From Acidobacteriota bacterium (lineage in GTDB: Bacteria > Acidobacteriota > Terriglobia > Acidiferrales > UBA7541), in assembly GCA_003224055.1 (NCBI GenBank), contig QHYE01000034.1:22889-86888 (forward strand): a DNA stretch of 64,000 nucleotides, in the 5' to 3' direction. How positions within the stretch are numbered: position 1 is the first letter of the stretch; each line of letters starts with the position of its first letter. The notes under the pieces were generated by a model. That model was not told where the DNA came from. It did no database searches and saw nothing but the letters and a program-made list of their open reading frames with translations. Of this stretch, positions 38,757 to 47,934 are shown piece after piece. A program made the position numbers and the translations under genes.

Positions 38757-40568
38757 ATGCGTAGGACTTGGATCGCTTTGTTGTTATCTGCCCTCGTGAC
38801 TGTGACGGCGTCTCGGGCAACGGATGGGCCGGACAAGGAGGCTGCGGCGAAAGAAGCTCCGGCACAGACGGCTGCCAAAAAGAGGCCGGCCACTGCGGCG
38901 AAGAAGCCCGCCGAGAAATCTGTAACGGATGCCCTGAGCGCCGAAGTCGAGCAGTTGCGCCAGATGATGGCGCGGCAGTCGCAGCAGATGGAAGCACAAC
39001 AGAAAATGATGCGTGAGCAGCAGGAAAAGCTCAATGCGCTGACCGAAGAGTTGCGTTCCGCGCAAGCCGCGGCCTCTTCAGCAGCAGCGGCCGCCCAGGA
39101 AGCCAAGGCGGAGCAGGGGAATGCCAAGGTGACGGAAGGCCAGTTGGAGGCCGTTGCGGACGCTACGAGTGACCTCACCAAGAAAGTTGCCGCGCTTGAC
39201 AAGGACTACCAGGGCGAGAAGAAATCCCTCGATGGAAGGATCAAAGCCATTGGCCCATTCAGCTTCAGCGGCGACATGCGCGTGCGCGATGAGCCCTTCA
39301 TCGGGGGGCCGTGCACAGCCACCAATTGCGATTCCCAAGTGCGCAATCGCATGCGCTTCCGCCTTCGCTTTAATATCAACGCAAAATTCAACGACGACAT
39401 CAGCGGCGGGTTCTCGCTGGCCTCCGGCGATTTGAATGATCCGATTTCGACCAACCAGACGGACATCCAGTTCTACGCCCGCAAGCCGATCGCGATTGAT
39501 CGCGCGTTCGTCACTTATACTCCCCACCAGTTCAAGCCGTTGGTGTTCACCGGCGGTAAGATTGCCTATCCTTTCTATCGCACGGAGCTCGTTTGGGATA
39601 ACGACCTTAACCCCGAAGGCGTCGCGCAAACCTTGCAATGGAATTTTCACGATAGCACGCCGGTCATCCGGCGATTTGCCGTAGTCGGGTTTGCGTTGCC
39701 GTTCACCGAGCTCCAGCACACTACTGGGGTAAACCGGAGCCGCGTGGAGAGCGAAGTGTACGGCGGCCAGGTCCAGGCCGTATGGCAATTGGGCAGCTGG
39801 CTTAGATTGAGCACCTACGGCGCTTTCTACAACTATCACAACCCTGACCCCATCGCTTTCGCCACTGCTGTCGCGGGCGGCAATCCCCAGACTCCGCTCA
39901 ACGGCCTCCTTCCTCTCGCCGGAGCCAGCGTTCAGAACTCCATCACCACGACCACGGTGACCAACATCGTGACCGATGTAGACACTGACCTTGTTACCGG
40001 TCTCCCTGTCACCACGACGACCGCCACGGGCGTCAAGACGATTACCAACGCGCAGTTCGCTTCCAAGTTTGGACTCTTGGACGCGATCGCGCGTTTTGAC
40101 ATTAAGACTCCCTACGCGCGACTCCCGCTCGTTGTTCTTGGCGACTACGTCCAGAACACCCGGGCCTGCGCCAACGTTGGCAATCTCCCCGCGCTGGGGA
40201 CTACGACCACTGCCGCTACGATTACCACCGTTACCAGAGCTGGCGGGGCCTGCTTCTCCCGTGAGCGCCGTGGCTATTGGCTGGAAGGCCGCATCGGCCG
40301 CCAATCGGAAGCCAAGGATATTCAGTTCGCCTACACGCGCATGTTCATCGAACGCGAAGCCGTCATGGGTGCCTTCAACTTCAGCGACTTACGCCAGAAC
40401 AGCAACGTTAGCCAGCACCGCGTCGAAGTCTTCTACCAGGCCTATAAGAACGTTCAGTTGGCCTTCACCGGTCTGATCGGTCGCCCGCTCAACTGGCATG
40501 TCGCCGCCGGCACTCCGCCGGAGCCGTGGCTGAAGCGCCTCCAGTTTGACGTAATCTACAAGTTCTAG
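38757..40568 (+). CDS. Outer-membrane porin-like protein with N-terminal coiled coil
   Basis: Signal peptide, K/A-rich linker, coiled coil, beta-barrel-like C-terminus ending in LQFDVIYKF. Confidence 0.75.
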   Translation: MRRTWIALLLSALVTVTASRATDGPDKEAAAKEAPAQTAAKKRPATAAKKPAEKSVTDALSAEVEQLRQMMARQSQQMEAQQKMMREQQEKLNALTEELRSAQAAASSAAAAAQEAKAEQGNAKVTEGQLEAVADATSDLTKKVAALDKDYQGEKKSLDGRIKAIGPFSFSGDMRVRDEPFIGGPCTATNCDSQVRNRMRFRLRFNINAKFNDDISGGFSLASGDLNDPISTNQTDIQFYARKPIAIDRAFVTYTPHQFKPLVFTGGKIAYPFYRTELVWDNDLNPEGVAQTLQWNFHDSTPVIRRFAVVGFALPFTELQHTTGVNRSRVESEVYGGQVQAVWQLGSWLRLSTYGAFYNYHNPDPIAFATAVAGGNPQTPLNGLLPLAGASVQNSITTTTVTNIVTDVDTDLVTGLPVTTTTATGVKTITNAQFASKFGLLDAIARFDIKTPYARLPLVVLGDYVQNTRACANVGNLPALGTTTTAATITTVTRAGGACFSRERRGYWLEGRIGRQSEAKDIQFAYTRMFIEREAVMGAFNFSDLRQNSNVSQHRVEVFYQAYKNVQLAFTGLIGRPLNWHVAAGTPPEPWLKRLQFDVIYKF

Positions 40569-40579
40569 CTGCTCCGCGG

Positions 40580-40601
40580 CTGTAACACTGCTGAAACAAT
40601 T
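40580..40601 (+). promoter_or_regulatory. Candidate Pho box upstream of pstS
   Basis: CTGTAACACTG|CTGAAACAATT, 11-nt tandem half sites, 41 bp before ATG. Confidence 0.6.
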
Positions 40602-40641
40602 GGGGTCCATACTTGAGCACGAATACGAAGGAGGAAAGAAG

Positions 40642-41562
40642 ATGAGAAAAATCTCGAAATTGGCCCTGGGTACTGCCGCGTTGCTGATCACTGGCGCCGT
40701 GGCCTTGATGGCGGAAGGCCGCAACATTACTGTGAAGGGTTCGGACACACTGGTTATTCTTGGCCAGCGCTGGGCCGAAGTCTTCATGAGCAAGAATCCC
40801 GGCTTAACCATCCAAGTCACTGGCGGTGGCTCCGGAACGGGCATAGCGGCCCTCATCAACGGAACCACGGATATCTGCGAGGCCTCCCGCCCTATGAAAG
40901 ACGCCGAAAAGGCCGATGCTAAGGCCAAGCGCGGCAAGGACGTCATCGAATTGCCGGTCGCCGTGGATGGCCTCGCGGTGTACGTCAATGAAGCCAACCC
41001 CATCACTGAACTCACGCTCGCGCAGATCAAGTCCATTTACACCGGCGCCGTCAAGAACTGGAAGGATGTCGGCGGCAGCGACCAGAAGATCATTCTCTAC
41101 AGCCGCGAAAACAATTCCGGCACCTACGTCTACTTCAAGGAGCACGTCCTTGAAAATAGCGACTACTACCCGACAGCGCAGACCCTCCCGGGCACCGCAG
41201 CAGTCATCAATGCTGTTGCCAAGGACCCCCGCGGCGTCGGCTACGGCGGCATCGCTTACGGCAAAGGCATCAAGCACCTGAATATCAAGAAAGATGCGAA
41301 CAGCCCGGCCGTTGCACCCACCATGGAAAACGTCCTGGCCGCGAAGTACCCCATCAGCCGCTATCTCTACTGGTATGTTGCCGGCCAGCCTCAAGGGGAC
41401 GCTGCCAAACTCGTGGATTGGGTCTACTCCAAGGAAGGGCAGGAAATCGTGGAGAAGGTCGGCTACTATCCATTGACCGAGACCGATCGCTTGAATTTCG
41501 CTGCGCGTGCTTCGGGCGGTACGATGAAAGCCGCTGCCGCCCCGGCGAAGAAAAAGAGTTAG
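40642..41562 (+). CDS. pstS: Phosphate ABC transporter substrate-binding protein
   Basis: KGSDTLVILGQRWAEVFM, GGGSGTGIAALINGTTDI, SRENNSGTYVYFKEHVL. Confidence 0.93.
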   Translation: MRKISKLALGTAALLITGAVALMAEGRNITVKGSDTLVILGQRWAEVFMSKNPGLTIQVTGGGSGTGIAALINGTTDICEASRPMKDAEKADAKAKRGKDVIELPVAVDGLAVYVNEANPITELTLAQIKSIYTGAVKNWKDVGGSDQKIILYSRENNSGTYVYFKEHVLENSDYYPTAQTLPGTAAVINAVAKDPRGVGYGGIAYGKGIKHLNIKKDANSPAVAPTMENVLAAKYPISRYLYWYVAGQPQGDAAKLVDWVYSKEGQEIVEKVGYYPLTETDRLNFAARASGGTMKAAAAPAKKKS

Positions 41563-41583
41563 ACCGTAATCCTTTCCGGCAGG

Positions 41584-41614
41584 CGCCCGGCTGTTGCATA
41601 CAGCCGGGCGTTTG
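41584..41614 (+). terminator. Intercistronic hairpin between pstS and pstC
   Basis: CGCCCGGCTGT-TGCAT-ACAGCCGGGCG (11-bp stem) followed by TTTGT. Confidence 0.7.
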
Positions 41615-41628
41615 TCCTTGAGAAACCC

Positions 41629-42618
41629 ATGAGCACTCTCGCCAGGCCCGTCACTCCCCTGGAAGCCACTGATATCCGCCACCGGCGGATTACCGACGCC
41701 ATTACCGAAAAAATCATTTATGCCTCTGCCCTCGTTTCCATCACCATCATCTTTCTAATTTTTCTCTTTGTCGGCAAGGAAGCCCTCCCGGTTTTCACCA
41801 GCGCCCAAGTCCACCAGGAAGTCACCCTGCAGAAGATGATCTTGCCGCAGAATTACGGCAGCCCGGAAGCTCCCGTGCGCTACATGTGGCAGCCTGTTTC
41901 ACTGGTTCCCAAGTACAGCCTGATGCCCCTCCTCCTCGGGACCCTCAAAGTCACGCTGATGGCCATGCTCTTTGCCACCCCACTTTCCGTTCTCGCGGCC
42001 ATCTATTGCACCTAATTCGCTCCGCGCTGGGTCCGCGAAATCGTCAAGCCCGCTATCGAGCTGCTCGCGGGTATCCCCTCCGTCGTGCTCGGATTTTTCG
42101 CCCTTATCGTCCTTGCCAGTTGGATCCAAAAGCTTTTTGATTTCGATTACCGCTTGAATGCCGTCAACGCCGGCATTGCCCTCGGACTTGCCGTGATTCC
42201 TGTCATGTTCACTATCATGGAAGACGCGCTCACCGCCGTGCCGCGCAAACAGCGAGACGCCGCGAGAGCCCTCGGCGCCACGCCCTGGCAAACCGCCTGG
42301 CAAGTCGTTCTGCCTTCCGCTCTCCCAGGTGTGCTCGCGGGTTTCATTCTCGGATTCGGCCGCGCCATGGGCGAAACCATGATCGTCCTTATGGCTTCGG
42401 GCAACGCCGCCATCACCTCCTGGAGCTTCACGGAATCCGTCCGCACCATTTCCGCAACGATCGCTGCTGAACTGGCCGAAGTTGTTTTCGGCAGCCCGCA
42501 TTACCACGTTCTCTTCTTCCTCGGCACTCTGCTTTTCGCCATCACGTTTGTCCTCAACTGGCTCGGCACTCGCATCGTCAACCGCTTGCGCCGCCAGCTC
42601 TCCGGAGCCGTCGTATGA
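41629..42618 (+). pseudogene. pstC: Phosphate ABC transporter permease PstC interrupted by in-frame TAA at 42013-42015
   Basis: ORFs 41629-42015 and 42085-42618 are in the same frame; conceptual read-through gives ...LAAIYCT*FAPRWVREIVKPAIELLAGIPSVVLGFF... with no frameshift. Confidence 0.85.
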
Positions 42619-43517
42619 AGCTCCGCATCATGGACAAGACGTTTGTCTATCTCACCGGGCTCGCCGTCCTGATTATTCTTGCGCTTCTCTTCACGATTCT
42701 TGGCAATATCGTCGCCAACGGTTGGACTCGCATCTCCTGGGAATTTCTCAGCGCCAACCCGCGTGAAGGCATGACCGAGGGCGGCATTTTCCCGGCCATC
42801 TTTGGCACCGCGCTTCTCGTCCTCTTGATGTCCATTTTCGTTGTGCCTCTCGGCGTTCTCGTCGCTATCTATTTCTCGGAGTACGCCAATCGAACCTCCA
42901 TGCTGTACCGCTGGTCGCGCTCCGCGGTGGATAATTTGGCCGGTGTTCCGTCCATCGTCTTTGGACTCTTCGGCCTCGGTTTTTTTGTCCAGTGGGTCGG
43001 TCGCGGCGTGGATAAAGCATTCTTCGGCGGCCACCTGGCCTTCGGTCAGCCCGCCCTTATTTGGGCGGCTCTGACTATGGCTGTCCTAACCCTGCCTGTC
43101 GTCATCGTCAGCGTGGAAGAGGCTCTGCGCGCCGTTCCTCAATCCTTCCGGGAAGCCAGCTACGCCCTCGGCGCAACCAAGAGCCAGACCACCTTCCGCG
43201 TTGTCCTCCCGGACGCTGTCTCCGGGGTGCTTACTGGTGGTATTCTCGCCGTGAGCCGCGGTGCGGGTGAGGTCGCTCCCATCTTGTTCGTCGGCGCGGC
43301 TTATTTTCTCCCTCACCTGCCATCTAAACTAAACGACCAGTTCATGGAGCTCGGTTATCATATTTTCGTTCTCACCACGCAGTCGCCCGACGTCGAGGCG
43401 ACCAAGCCCTTGTTGTACGCAACGGTTCTCGTGCTTCTTGGTTTGACGTTTCTCCTCAACGTCGTGGCCATCGTCGTGCGCGCGCGGTTGCGAGTTCTCT
43501 CCGGAGCGGCACGATGA
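42615..43517 (+). CDS. pstA: Phosphate ABC transporter permease PstA
   Basis: [60 protein letters not shown]. Confidence 0.93.
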   Translation: MKLRIMDKTFVYLTGLAVLIILALLFTILGNIVANGWTRISWEFLSANPREGMTEGGIFPAIFGTALLVLLMSIFVVPLGVLVAIYFSEYANRTSMLYRWSRSAVDNLAGVPSIVFGLFGLGFFVQWVGRGVDKAFFGGHLAFGQPALIWAALTMAVLTLPVVIVSVEEALRAVPQSFREASYALGATKSQTTFRVVLPDAVSGVLTGGILAVSRGAGEVAPILFVGAAYFLPHLPSKLNDQFMELGYHIFVLTTQSPDVEATKPLLYATVLVLLGLTFLLNVVAIVVRARLRVLSGAAR

Positions 43518-44365
43518 GCACGTCCGGCACAGGCGCCACCATGGCAAATCAATTTCCTCTATTAAAGACGGAAGTCAAAGCGCAGTCCGCCCCGGCTCTC
43601 GCTTCGGCGGACGCAAAGATGTCGCTGGACTGCTTGGACGCCTATTACGGGAAACGGCTCGCCGTGGATAAGGTCACCATGCCATTCCGCGAAAAACTGA
43701 TTACCGCCATCATCGGCCCGTCCGGGTGCGGAAAGACCACGCTGCTTCGCACCCTCAACCGCATGAACGATTCCATTCCGGGCTTTCGCGTCGAGGGCAA
43801 AGTCCTCCTCGATGGCAACGACATTTACCATTCCAAGACGGACGTCATCGGCCTGCGCCGCCGCGTTGGCATGGTCTTTCAGCAGCCCAATCCGTTTCCC
43901 AAGTCCATCTTTGACAACGTAGCCTTCGGCATGCGCATCAACGGCCTCGTCAAGGACCACTCCGTCCTTGTCGAGCGCGTGGAGCAGGCGCTCCGGCACG
44001 CCGCGCTTTGGGATGTCGTCAAGGACCGTCTTCAGAAGAGTGCCATGATGCTCTCCGGCGGCGAACAGCAGCGTCTCTGCATTGCGCGCGCTCTCGCTGT
44101 CCAGCCCGAGGTCCTGCTCATGGATGAGCCGGCTTCCGCGCTGGACCCCATTTCGACCGCCAAGATCGAGGAGCTGATGGTCGAGCTGAAGAAGGACTAC
44201 ACCATCGTCATCGTCACCCACAACATGCAGCAGGCCGCGCGCGTCAGCGATTTCACCGCCTTCCTGCTCAACGGACACCTGATCGAATGTTGCCCGACGC
44301 CGCAGCTCTTCACCACGCCCGGTGATCCGCGCACGGAGGCTTACATCACCGGACGCTTCGGATGA
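43514..44365 (+). CDS. pstB: Phosphate ABC transporter ATPase PstB
   Basis: [53 protein letters not shown]. Confidence 0.96.
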   Translation: MSTSGTGATMANQFPLLKTEVKAQSAPALASADAKMSLDCLDAYYGKRLAVDKVTMPFREKLITAIIGPSGCGKTTLLRTLNRMNDSIPGFRVEGKVLLDGNDIYHSKTDVIGLRRRVGMVFQQPNPFPKSIFDNVAFGMRINGLVKDHSVLVERVEQALRHAALWDVVKDRLQKSAMMLSGGEQQRLCIARALAVQPEVLLMDEPASALDPISTAKIEELMVELKKDYTIVIVTHNMQQAARVSDFTAFLLNGHLIECCPTPQLFTTPGDPRTEAYITGRFG

Positions 44366-44406
44366 GCGATTGTGTTCATCCTTGGCAAGAGTCGTTTCTT
44401 GGAGTT

Positions 44407-44440
44407 GTCATCCCGAGCGAAGCGAGGGATCTGCTTTTTG
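44407..44440. repeat. Dispersed repeat GTCATCCCGAGCGAAGCGAGGGATCTGCTTTTTG (HPERSEGS repeat)
   Basis: Related to 61789-61828; encodes HPERSEGSAFC in the spurious N-terminal extension of the phoU ORF. Confidence 0.85.
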
Positions 44441-44477
44441 CTTAAGAGCAAATTCTCCGGAAAAGGGCGGAGACGTC

Positions 44478-45143
44478 ATGGAACGCCATTTCGAAAAAGA
44501 CATCAACGAGCTGAAAGAGCGGCTCCTCTGGATGGGCAGCCTCGCCGAGCGCGCCGTTCACCAGGCCGTTCACGCTGTCCTGGAATCCGATGAGCCGCTC
44601 GCCAGGCGCGTCCTCGAGGAAGAAGACGCCATCAACGAGCTCCAGCTGGAAATCGACGATCGCGTCGTTCAGCTTCTTGCCTTGCACCAGCTCATGGCCG
44701 TGGATCTCCGTTTTGCGCTGGCTGTTTCGCGCATCAACATCGACCTCGAGCGCATCGGCGATCAGGCCGTGAATATCGCCCAGGGGGCCCTCCGCATCCT
44801 TCGCCACCCGCGCGTGAAGCCCTACGTCGACCTGCCGCGCATGAGCGAGCTCGCCGAAGAAATGGTCCGCGACGCCCTCAACGCCGTCGTTCGCCGCGAC
44901 GTCGACCTCGCGCAAAAAGTCCTCGCCACCGACGACCGCGTGGACCACTACCGCGACCAGATTTTCCGTGAATTGTTGACCTACATGATGGGCGATTCCA
45001 GCGTGGTCTTCCCCGCGTTCGAATTGATTCTCGTCGCCAAAAACCTCGAGCGCATCGGCGACCACGCCACCAACATCGCCGAGGACGTCATCTACCTCGT
45101 CCAGGGCCAGGACGTCCGCCACCCCACCGTCGACCGCCGGTAG
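44478..45143 (+). CDS. phoU: PhoU family protein (copy 2)
   Basis: MERHFEKDINELKERLLWMGSLAERAVHQAV; LERIGDHATNIAEDVIYLVQG. Confidence 0.93.
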   Translation: MERHFEKDINELKERLLWMGSLAERAVHQAVHAVLESDEPLARRVLEEEDAINELQLEIDDRVVQLLALHQLMAVDLRFALAVSRINIDLERIGDQAVNIAQGALRILRHPRVKPYVDLPRMSELAEEMVRDALNAVVRRDVDLAQKVLATDDRVDHYRDQIFRELLTYMMGDSSVVFPAFELILVAKNLERIGDHATNIAEDVIYLVQGQDVRHPTVDRR

Positions 45144-45188
45144 CGGCGTCTCTCGCGGATTGCTCTATTCCATCTTGACGCGAACCTT

Positions 45189-46028
45189 CTATTCGATGAC
45201 TCCGAAGCTGTAGAGCTTCCCAGACTGCATCGACCCGCCCTGCACTGTTTGTCCGCTCGCTCCGCCGCCAGTGGCGCCGACAGAGCCCCCTCCTGGAGGA
45301 AGGATGCCGTATTCACCCTTCTTCAGGCCGGCCAGAACTATCTTGTAGGTTCGTGGTGCAATTTTTTGAAAATCAAATTTGATTGCATCCTTCTGTGCGC
45401 CACCGGAGGAGTGATAGACGCCACCGGTAACCGCACGGAATTCGCGGCGGTCGCCCTTCTCGTCTAGTTTGAGCAGCATGTATTCGCTGGGTGTAACGCC
45501 CTCGGAGCACTTGATCACGAGTTCGGCAGGCAGTCCAAACTGGAGCTTGCTCTTGGGTCCGCTGACCGTGGCGTTCACGTGCCCCTTTGTCATGCCCATG
45601 GACAGCATGCTCTTGCCTACGCCACCGGACTTCCAGCTCACCACTTCGGCGTACATCTCGACAAGCGACCCTTTCAATTTGGTGTAAACCCCCATGTCTT
45701 CGGGAACATCCGGATTTGCCGCGGGCGCCGGAGCAGCTGCGGCCACCGCCGGTTTTGCCGCTTCCGCCTTTTTCTTCGTCGCGGCCAGCATCGCTGAAAT
45801 CACTTTCTCGCTGACGCCCGCAGCCTTTAGCGCCATCAATGCTTGCACGGAGTTGTCAAAATTCGTGTCGGCTGATTCGATGGCCGCAACCGTGGTGGAC
45901 TCATCGAAGCCGCCCTTCACCATCTGGACTACGTCGTCGTTGGTGAGGGGCTTATTCGACTGAGCAAAAACCAGTCCTGGGGAAAGAAGCAAGATCGCTG
46001 CAAGCAGCAGAGTACACTTCGCACGCAT
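45189..46028 (-). CDS. Secreted hypothetical with N-terminal LTNDDVVQMVKGGFDE... helical domain
   Basis: Signal peptide MRAKCTLLLAAILLLSPGLVFAQ; shares helical domain with 46275..47084. Confidence 0.7.
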   Translation of the reverse strand: MRAKCTLLLAAILLLSPGLVFAQSNKPLTNDDVVQMVKGGFDESTTVAAIESADTNFDNSVQALMALKAAGVSEKVISAMLAATKKKAEAAKPAVAAAAPAPAANPDVPEDMGVYTKLKGSLVEMYAEVVSWKSGGVGKSMLSMGMTKGHVNATVSGPKSKLQFGLPAELVIKCSEGVTPSEYMLLKLDEKGDRREFRAVTGGVYHSSGGAQKDAIKFDFQKIAPRTYKIVLAGLKKGEYGILPPGGGSVGATGGGASGQTVQGGSMQSGKLYSFGVIE

Positions 46029-46274
46029 ATTCGTCCTCCGTGAAGAATTCCTCCGCATCCGCAGAGGTGCATCACTCGCATGTCCCCATTCCAAGGCACA
46101 AAAGTTCTCAGCTGAAGAAGCTTTTTCCATTTTGCAGAATGACGCCAAGAACCAGCCGAAGAACAGGTCTATTGTGGTAGGAGTCTATTGCAGGAAATTA
46201 AAATCAGCAAGCCTTTGCTATAGTGTGGTTACGTAAGAGGACACGGAATGAGCTGAACGGGGAAAAGGAATTCT

Positions 46275-47084
46275 TTACTGTCTTGCCTGTCCAAGATTCG
46301 GGCCAAGCGGTGCTTCCTGACTTTTCGGGGCAGGCAAGATGGGCGCCAGAATGTTGACCTTCCGGGTGCCATAAGTAAACGCGACGGATTCCTCTCCCTT
46401 GCCGACCGTCACTGCCTTCTGCGCATTGAGTTCATCACCGGAGATTCCGCCTCCGCCACGCAGCGGCAACCGCTGGCCGTCGACAGCTTCCACGTCCAGG
46501 ATGCTCCATTCGAGCCGCGCAGCTTGCCCCGTGCGCGAGCGATCCTTGGAGTCCAGCAAGCGTCCCCGCACTCTTGCTCCTTTGGCGATCACTCTCAGTC
46601 CTCTGATTCGGACGTCTTCAAGCACGTGGAAGTAGATGATGTAACCCGGCGTTTGGACATTGGAGTCAAGGTCCTCCGAAAGGCCTATTTTGATCGGTGT
46701 GCTGTCAGGGATCACAACGGGAATCCGGCCCTTTGTGGCTGGAGGAAGCTCTGGCGCCTTCATCATCGCCAGGACAACGTTGTAGGGAACGTTTGCCGCG
46801 TGCAGCGCCTCCAGCCCTGCGGCGGACTTGTCAAATTTGCAAGGTGAATTGTGAATTCGCCTGATGACCGCAAGCGGCGTCATCCCGCTGCCCAGCATCT
46901 CAATCACGTCCTGATTGGTAAGAAGACGGTCCGGGATGTCGTCAAGGGACCTTTGCGCTGCCGCGACAGAGGTGACAGTGAGAAGCAGAACGCCGATGAG
47001 AGCGCACCATCTTTCTGTGCCGAGGGAAGGCTTCTCTCGATTTCTCAAACGAGTTTCCTTGCGCGAGCAAACATTGGATTCCAA
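46275..47084 (-). CDS. Secreted hypothetical with the same N-terminal helical domain
   Basis: LLTNQDVIEMLGSGMTPLAVIRRIHNSPCKFDKSAAGLEALHAANVPYNVVLAMMKAPE. Confidence 0.7.
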   Translation of the reverse strand: MESNVCSRKETRLRNREKPSLGTERWCALIGVLLLTVTSVAAAQRSLDDIPDRLLTNQDVIEMLGSGMTPLAVIRRIHNSPCKFDKSAAGLEALHAANVPYNVVLAMMKAPELPPATKGRIPVVIPDSTPIKIGLSEDLDSNVQTPGYIIYFHVLEDVRIRGLRVIAKGARVRGRLLDSKDRSRTGQAARLEWSILDVEAVDGQRLPLRGGGGISGDELNAQKAVTVGKGEESVAFTYGTRKVNILAPILPAPKSQEAPLGPNLGQARQ

Positions 47085-47265
47085 CGGACGCTCACATCCG
47101 GGCCGTTAGAACTGCCGGCAATCCAAAGTATATCAAGGGCTTGCGGAAAGCAGACGCGCGCCTCCGTGAGGCGGGATCGCGTGAACACTGTCCCAAACAA
47201 GTCTTGCCGCACACGCCTGGGAATGCTCGTTCCAATCTTTAGCTCTACAATCCCATAGATTTCTC

Positions 47266-47295
47266 TTGACAGTACCGTAACTACTCTGGTATATT
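47266..47295 (+). promoter_or_regulatory. Sigma70-type promoter for 47370 CDS
   Basis: TTGACA-N18-TATATT. Confidence 0.55.
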
Positions 47296-47369
47296 ATTCG
47301 AGTAAAGTAGCCCGCCTCGCCTTCCGCGAGATCCTCTTACAATCTAAATCCTTTTTTCTGGAGACTTCC

Positions 47370-47900
47370 ATGTCCACTAATCGCTCCGTTGACCGCTTTG
47401 CGGTCACACATAAAAACGACCGTTCCTGCTTGTGTGCCTTCACCTTTGCCGACGGCCGTCGCTGCCGTACTCCGCGGCTCACTGGCCACCCGCGCCTCTG
47501 CTGCTTCCATGCCAAAAGGGAAGCGCAATCCCTCGCCGCCCAGCAGGTCGGCCGTGACGTATCCTCTTTCCTCTCCGGCAGTTATCTCTCCGCCTGCGAT
47601 CTCAGCTCCGCCTTGGCCCGCGTCTTCTCCGCCGTCGCCGAAGGCCATGTCAAACCCAAAACCGCCTCCACCCTCGCCTATCTCGGCCAAACCTTGATTC
47701 AATCCATCCAGGTCGCCGAGCACGAATACATCAACGCCTTCGGCACCGATTCCTGGCGTGACATGGTGGCCTTCTCCTTCGCTCCTCCCGGCACTCAAGA
47801 GGACGAGGATCCCCAACCAGCCCCAGCGCCGCACACCCCCTTGCCTCCGACGAGCACCGAATTCGTTCAGCGTATACTGGCCGGTCGCAACTTGTCCTGA
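47370..47900 (+). CDS. Hypothetical 176-aa protein with N-terminal C-x9-C-x11-C-x2-H putative zinc knuckle and helical domain
   Basis: CAFTFADGRRCRTPRLTGHPRLCCFHAKREAQ; own promoter; 34 bp upstream of repeat copy B. Confidence 0.7.
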   Translation: MSTNRSVDRFAVTHKNDRSCLCAFTFADGRRCRTPRLTGHPRLCCFHAKREAQSLAAQQVGRDVSSFLSGSYLSACDLSSALARVFSAVAEGHVKPKTASTLAYLGQTLIQSIQVAEHEYINAFGTDSWRDMVAFSFAPPGTQEDEDPQPAPAPHTPLPPTSTEFVQRILAGRNLS

Positions 47901-47934
47901 GCGTAACTGTCACCAGCCACGAGCCACTAACTCT

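Noticed and set aside
42085-42618. Treating the pstC 3' half as an independent gene from GTG 42085
   Set aside because: Same frame as the upstream half with continuous homology across the stop; interpreted as one interrupted gene, with reinitiation left as a testable option.
44322-44477. N-terminal extension of the phoU ORF containing HPERSEGSAFC
   Set aside because: Encoded by a dispersed repeat; the homologous PhoU N-terminus begins at MERHFEKD (44478).
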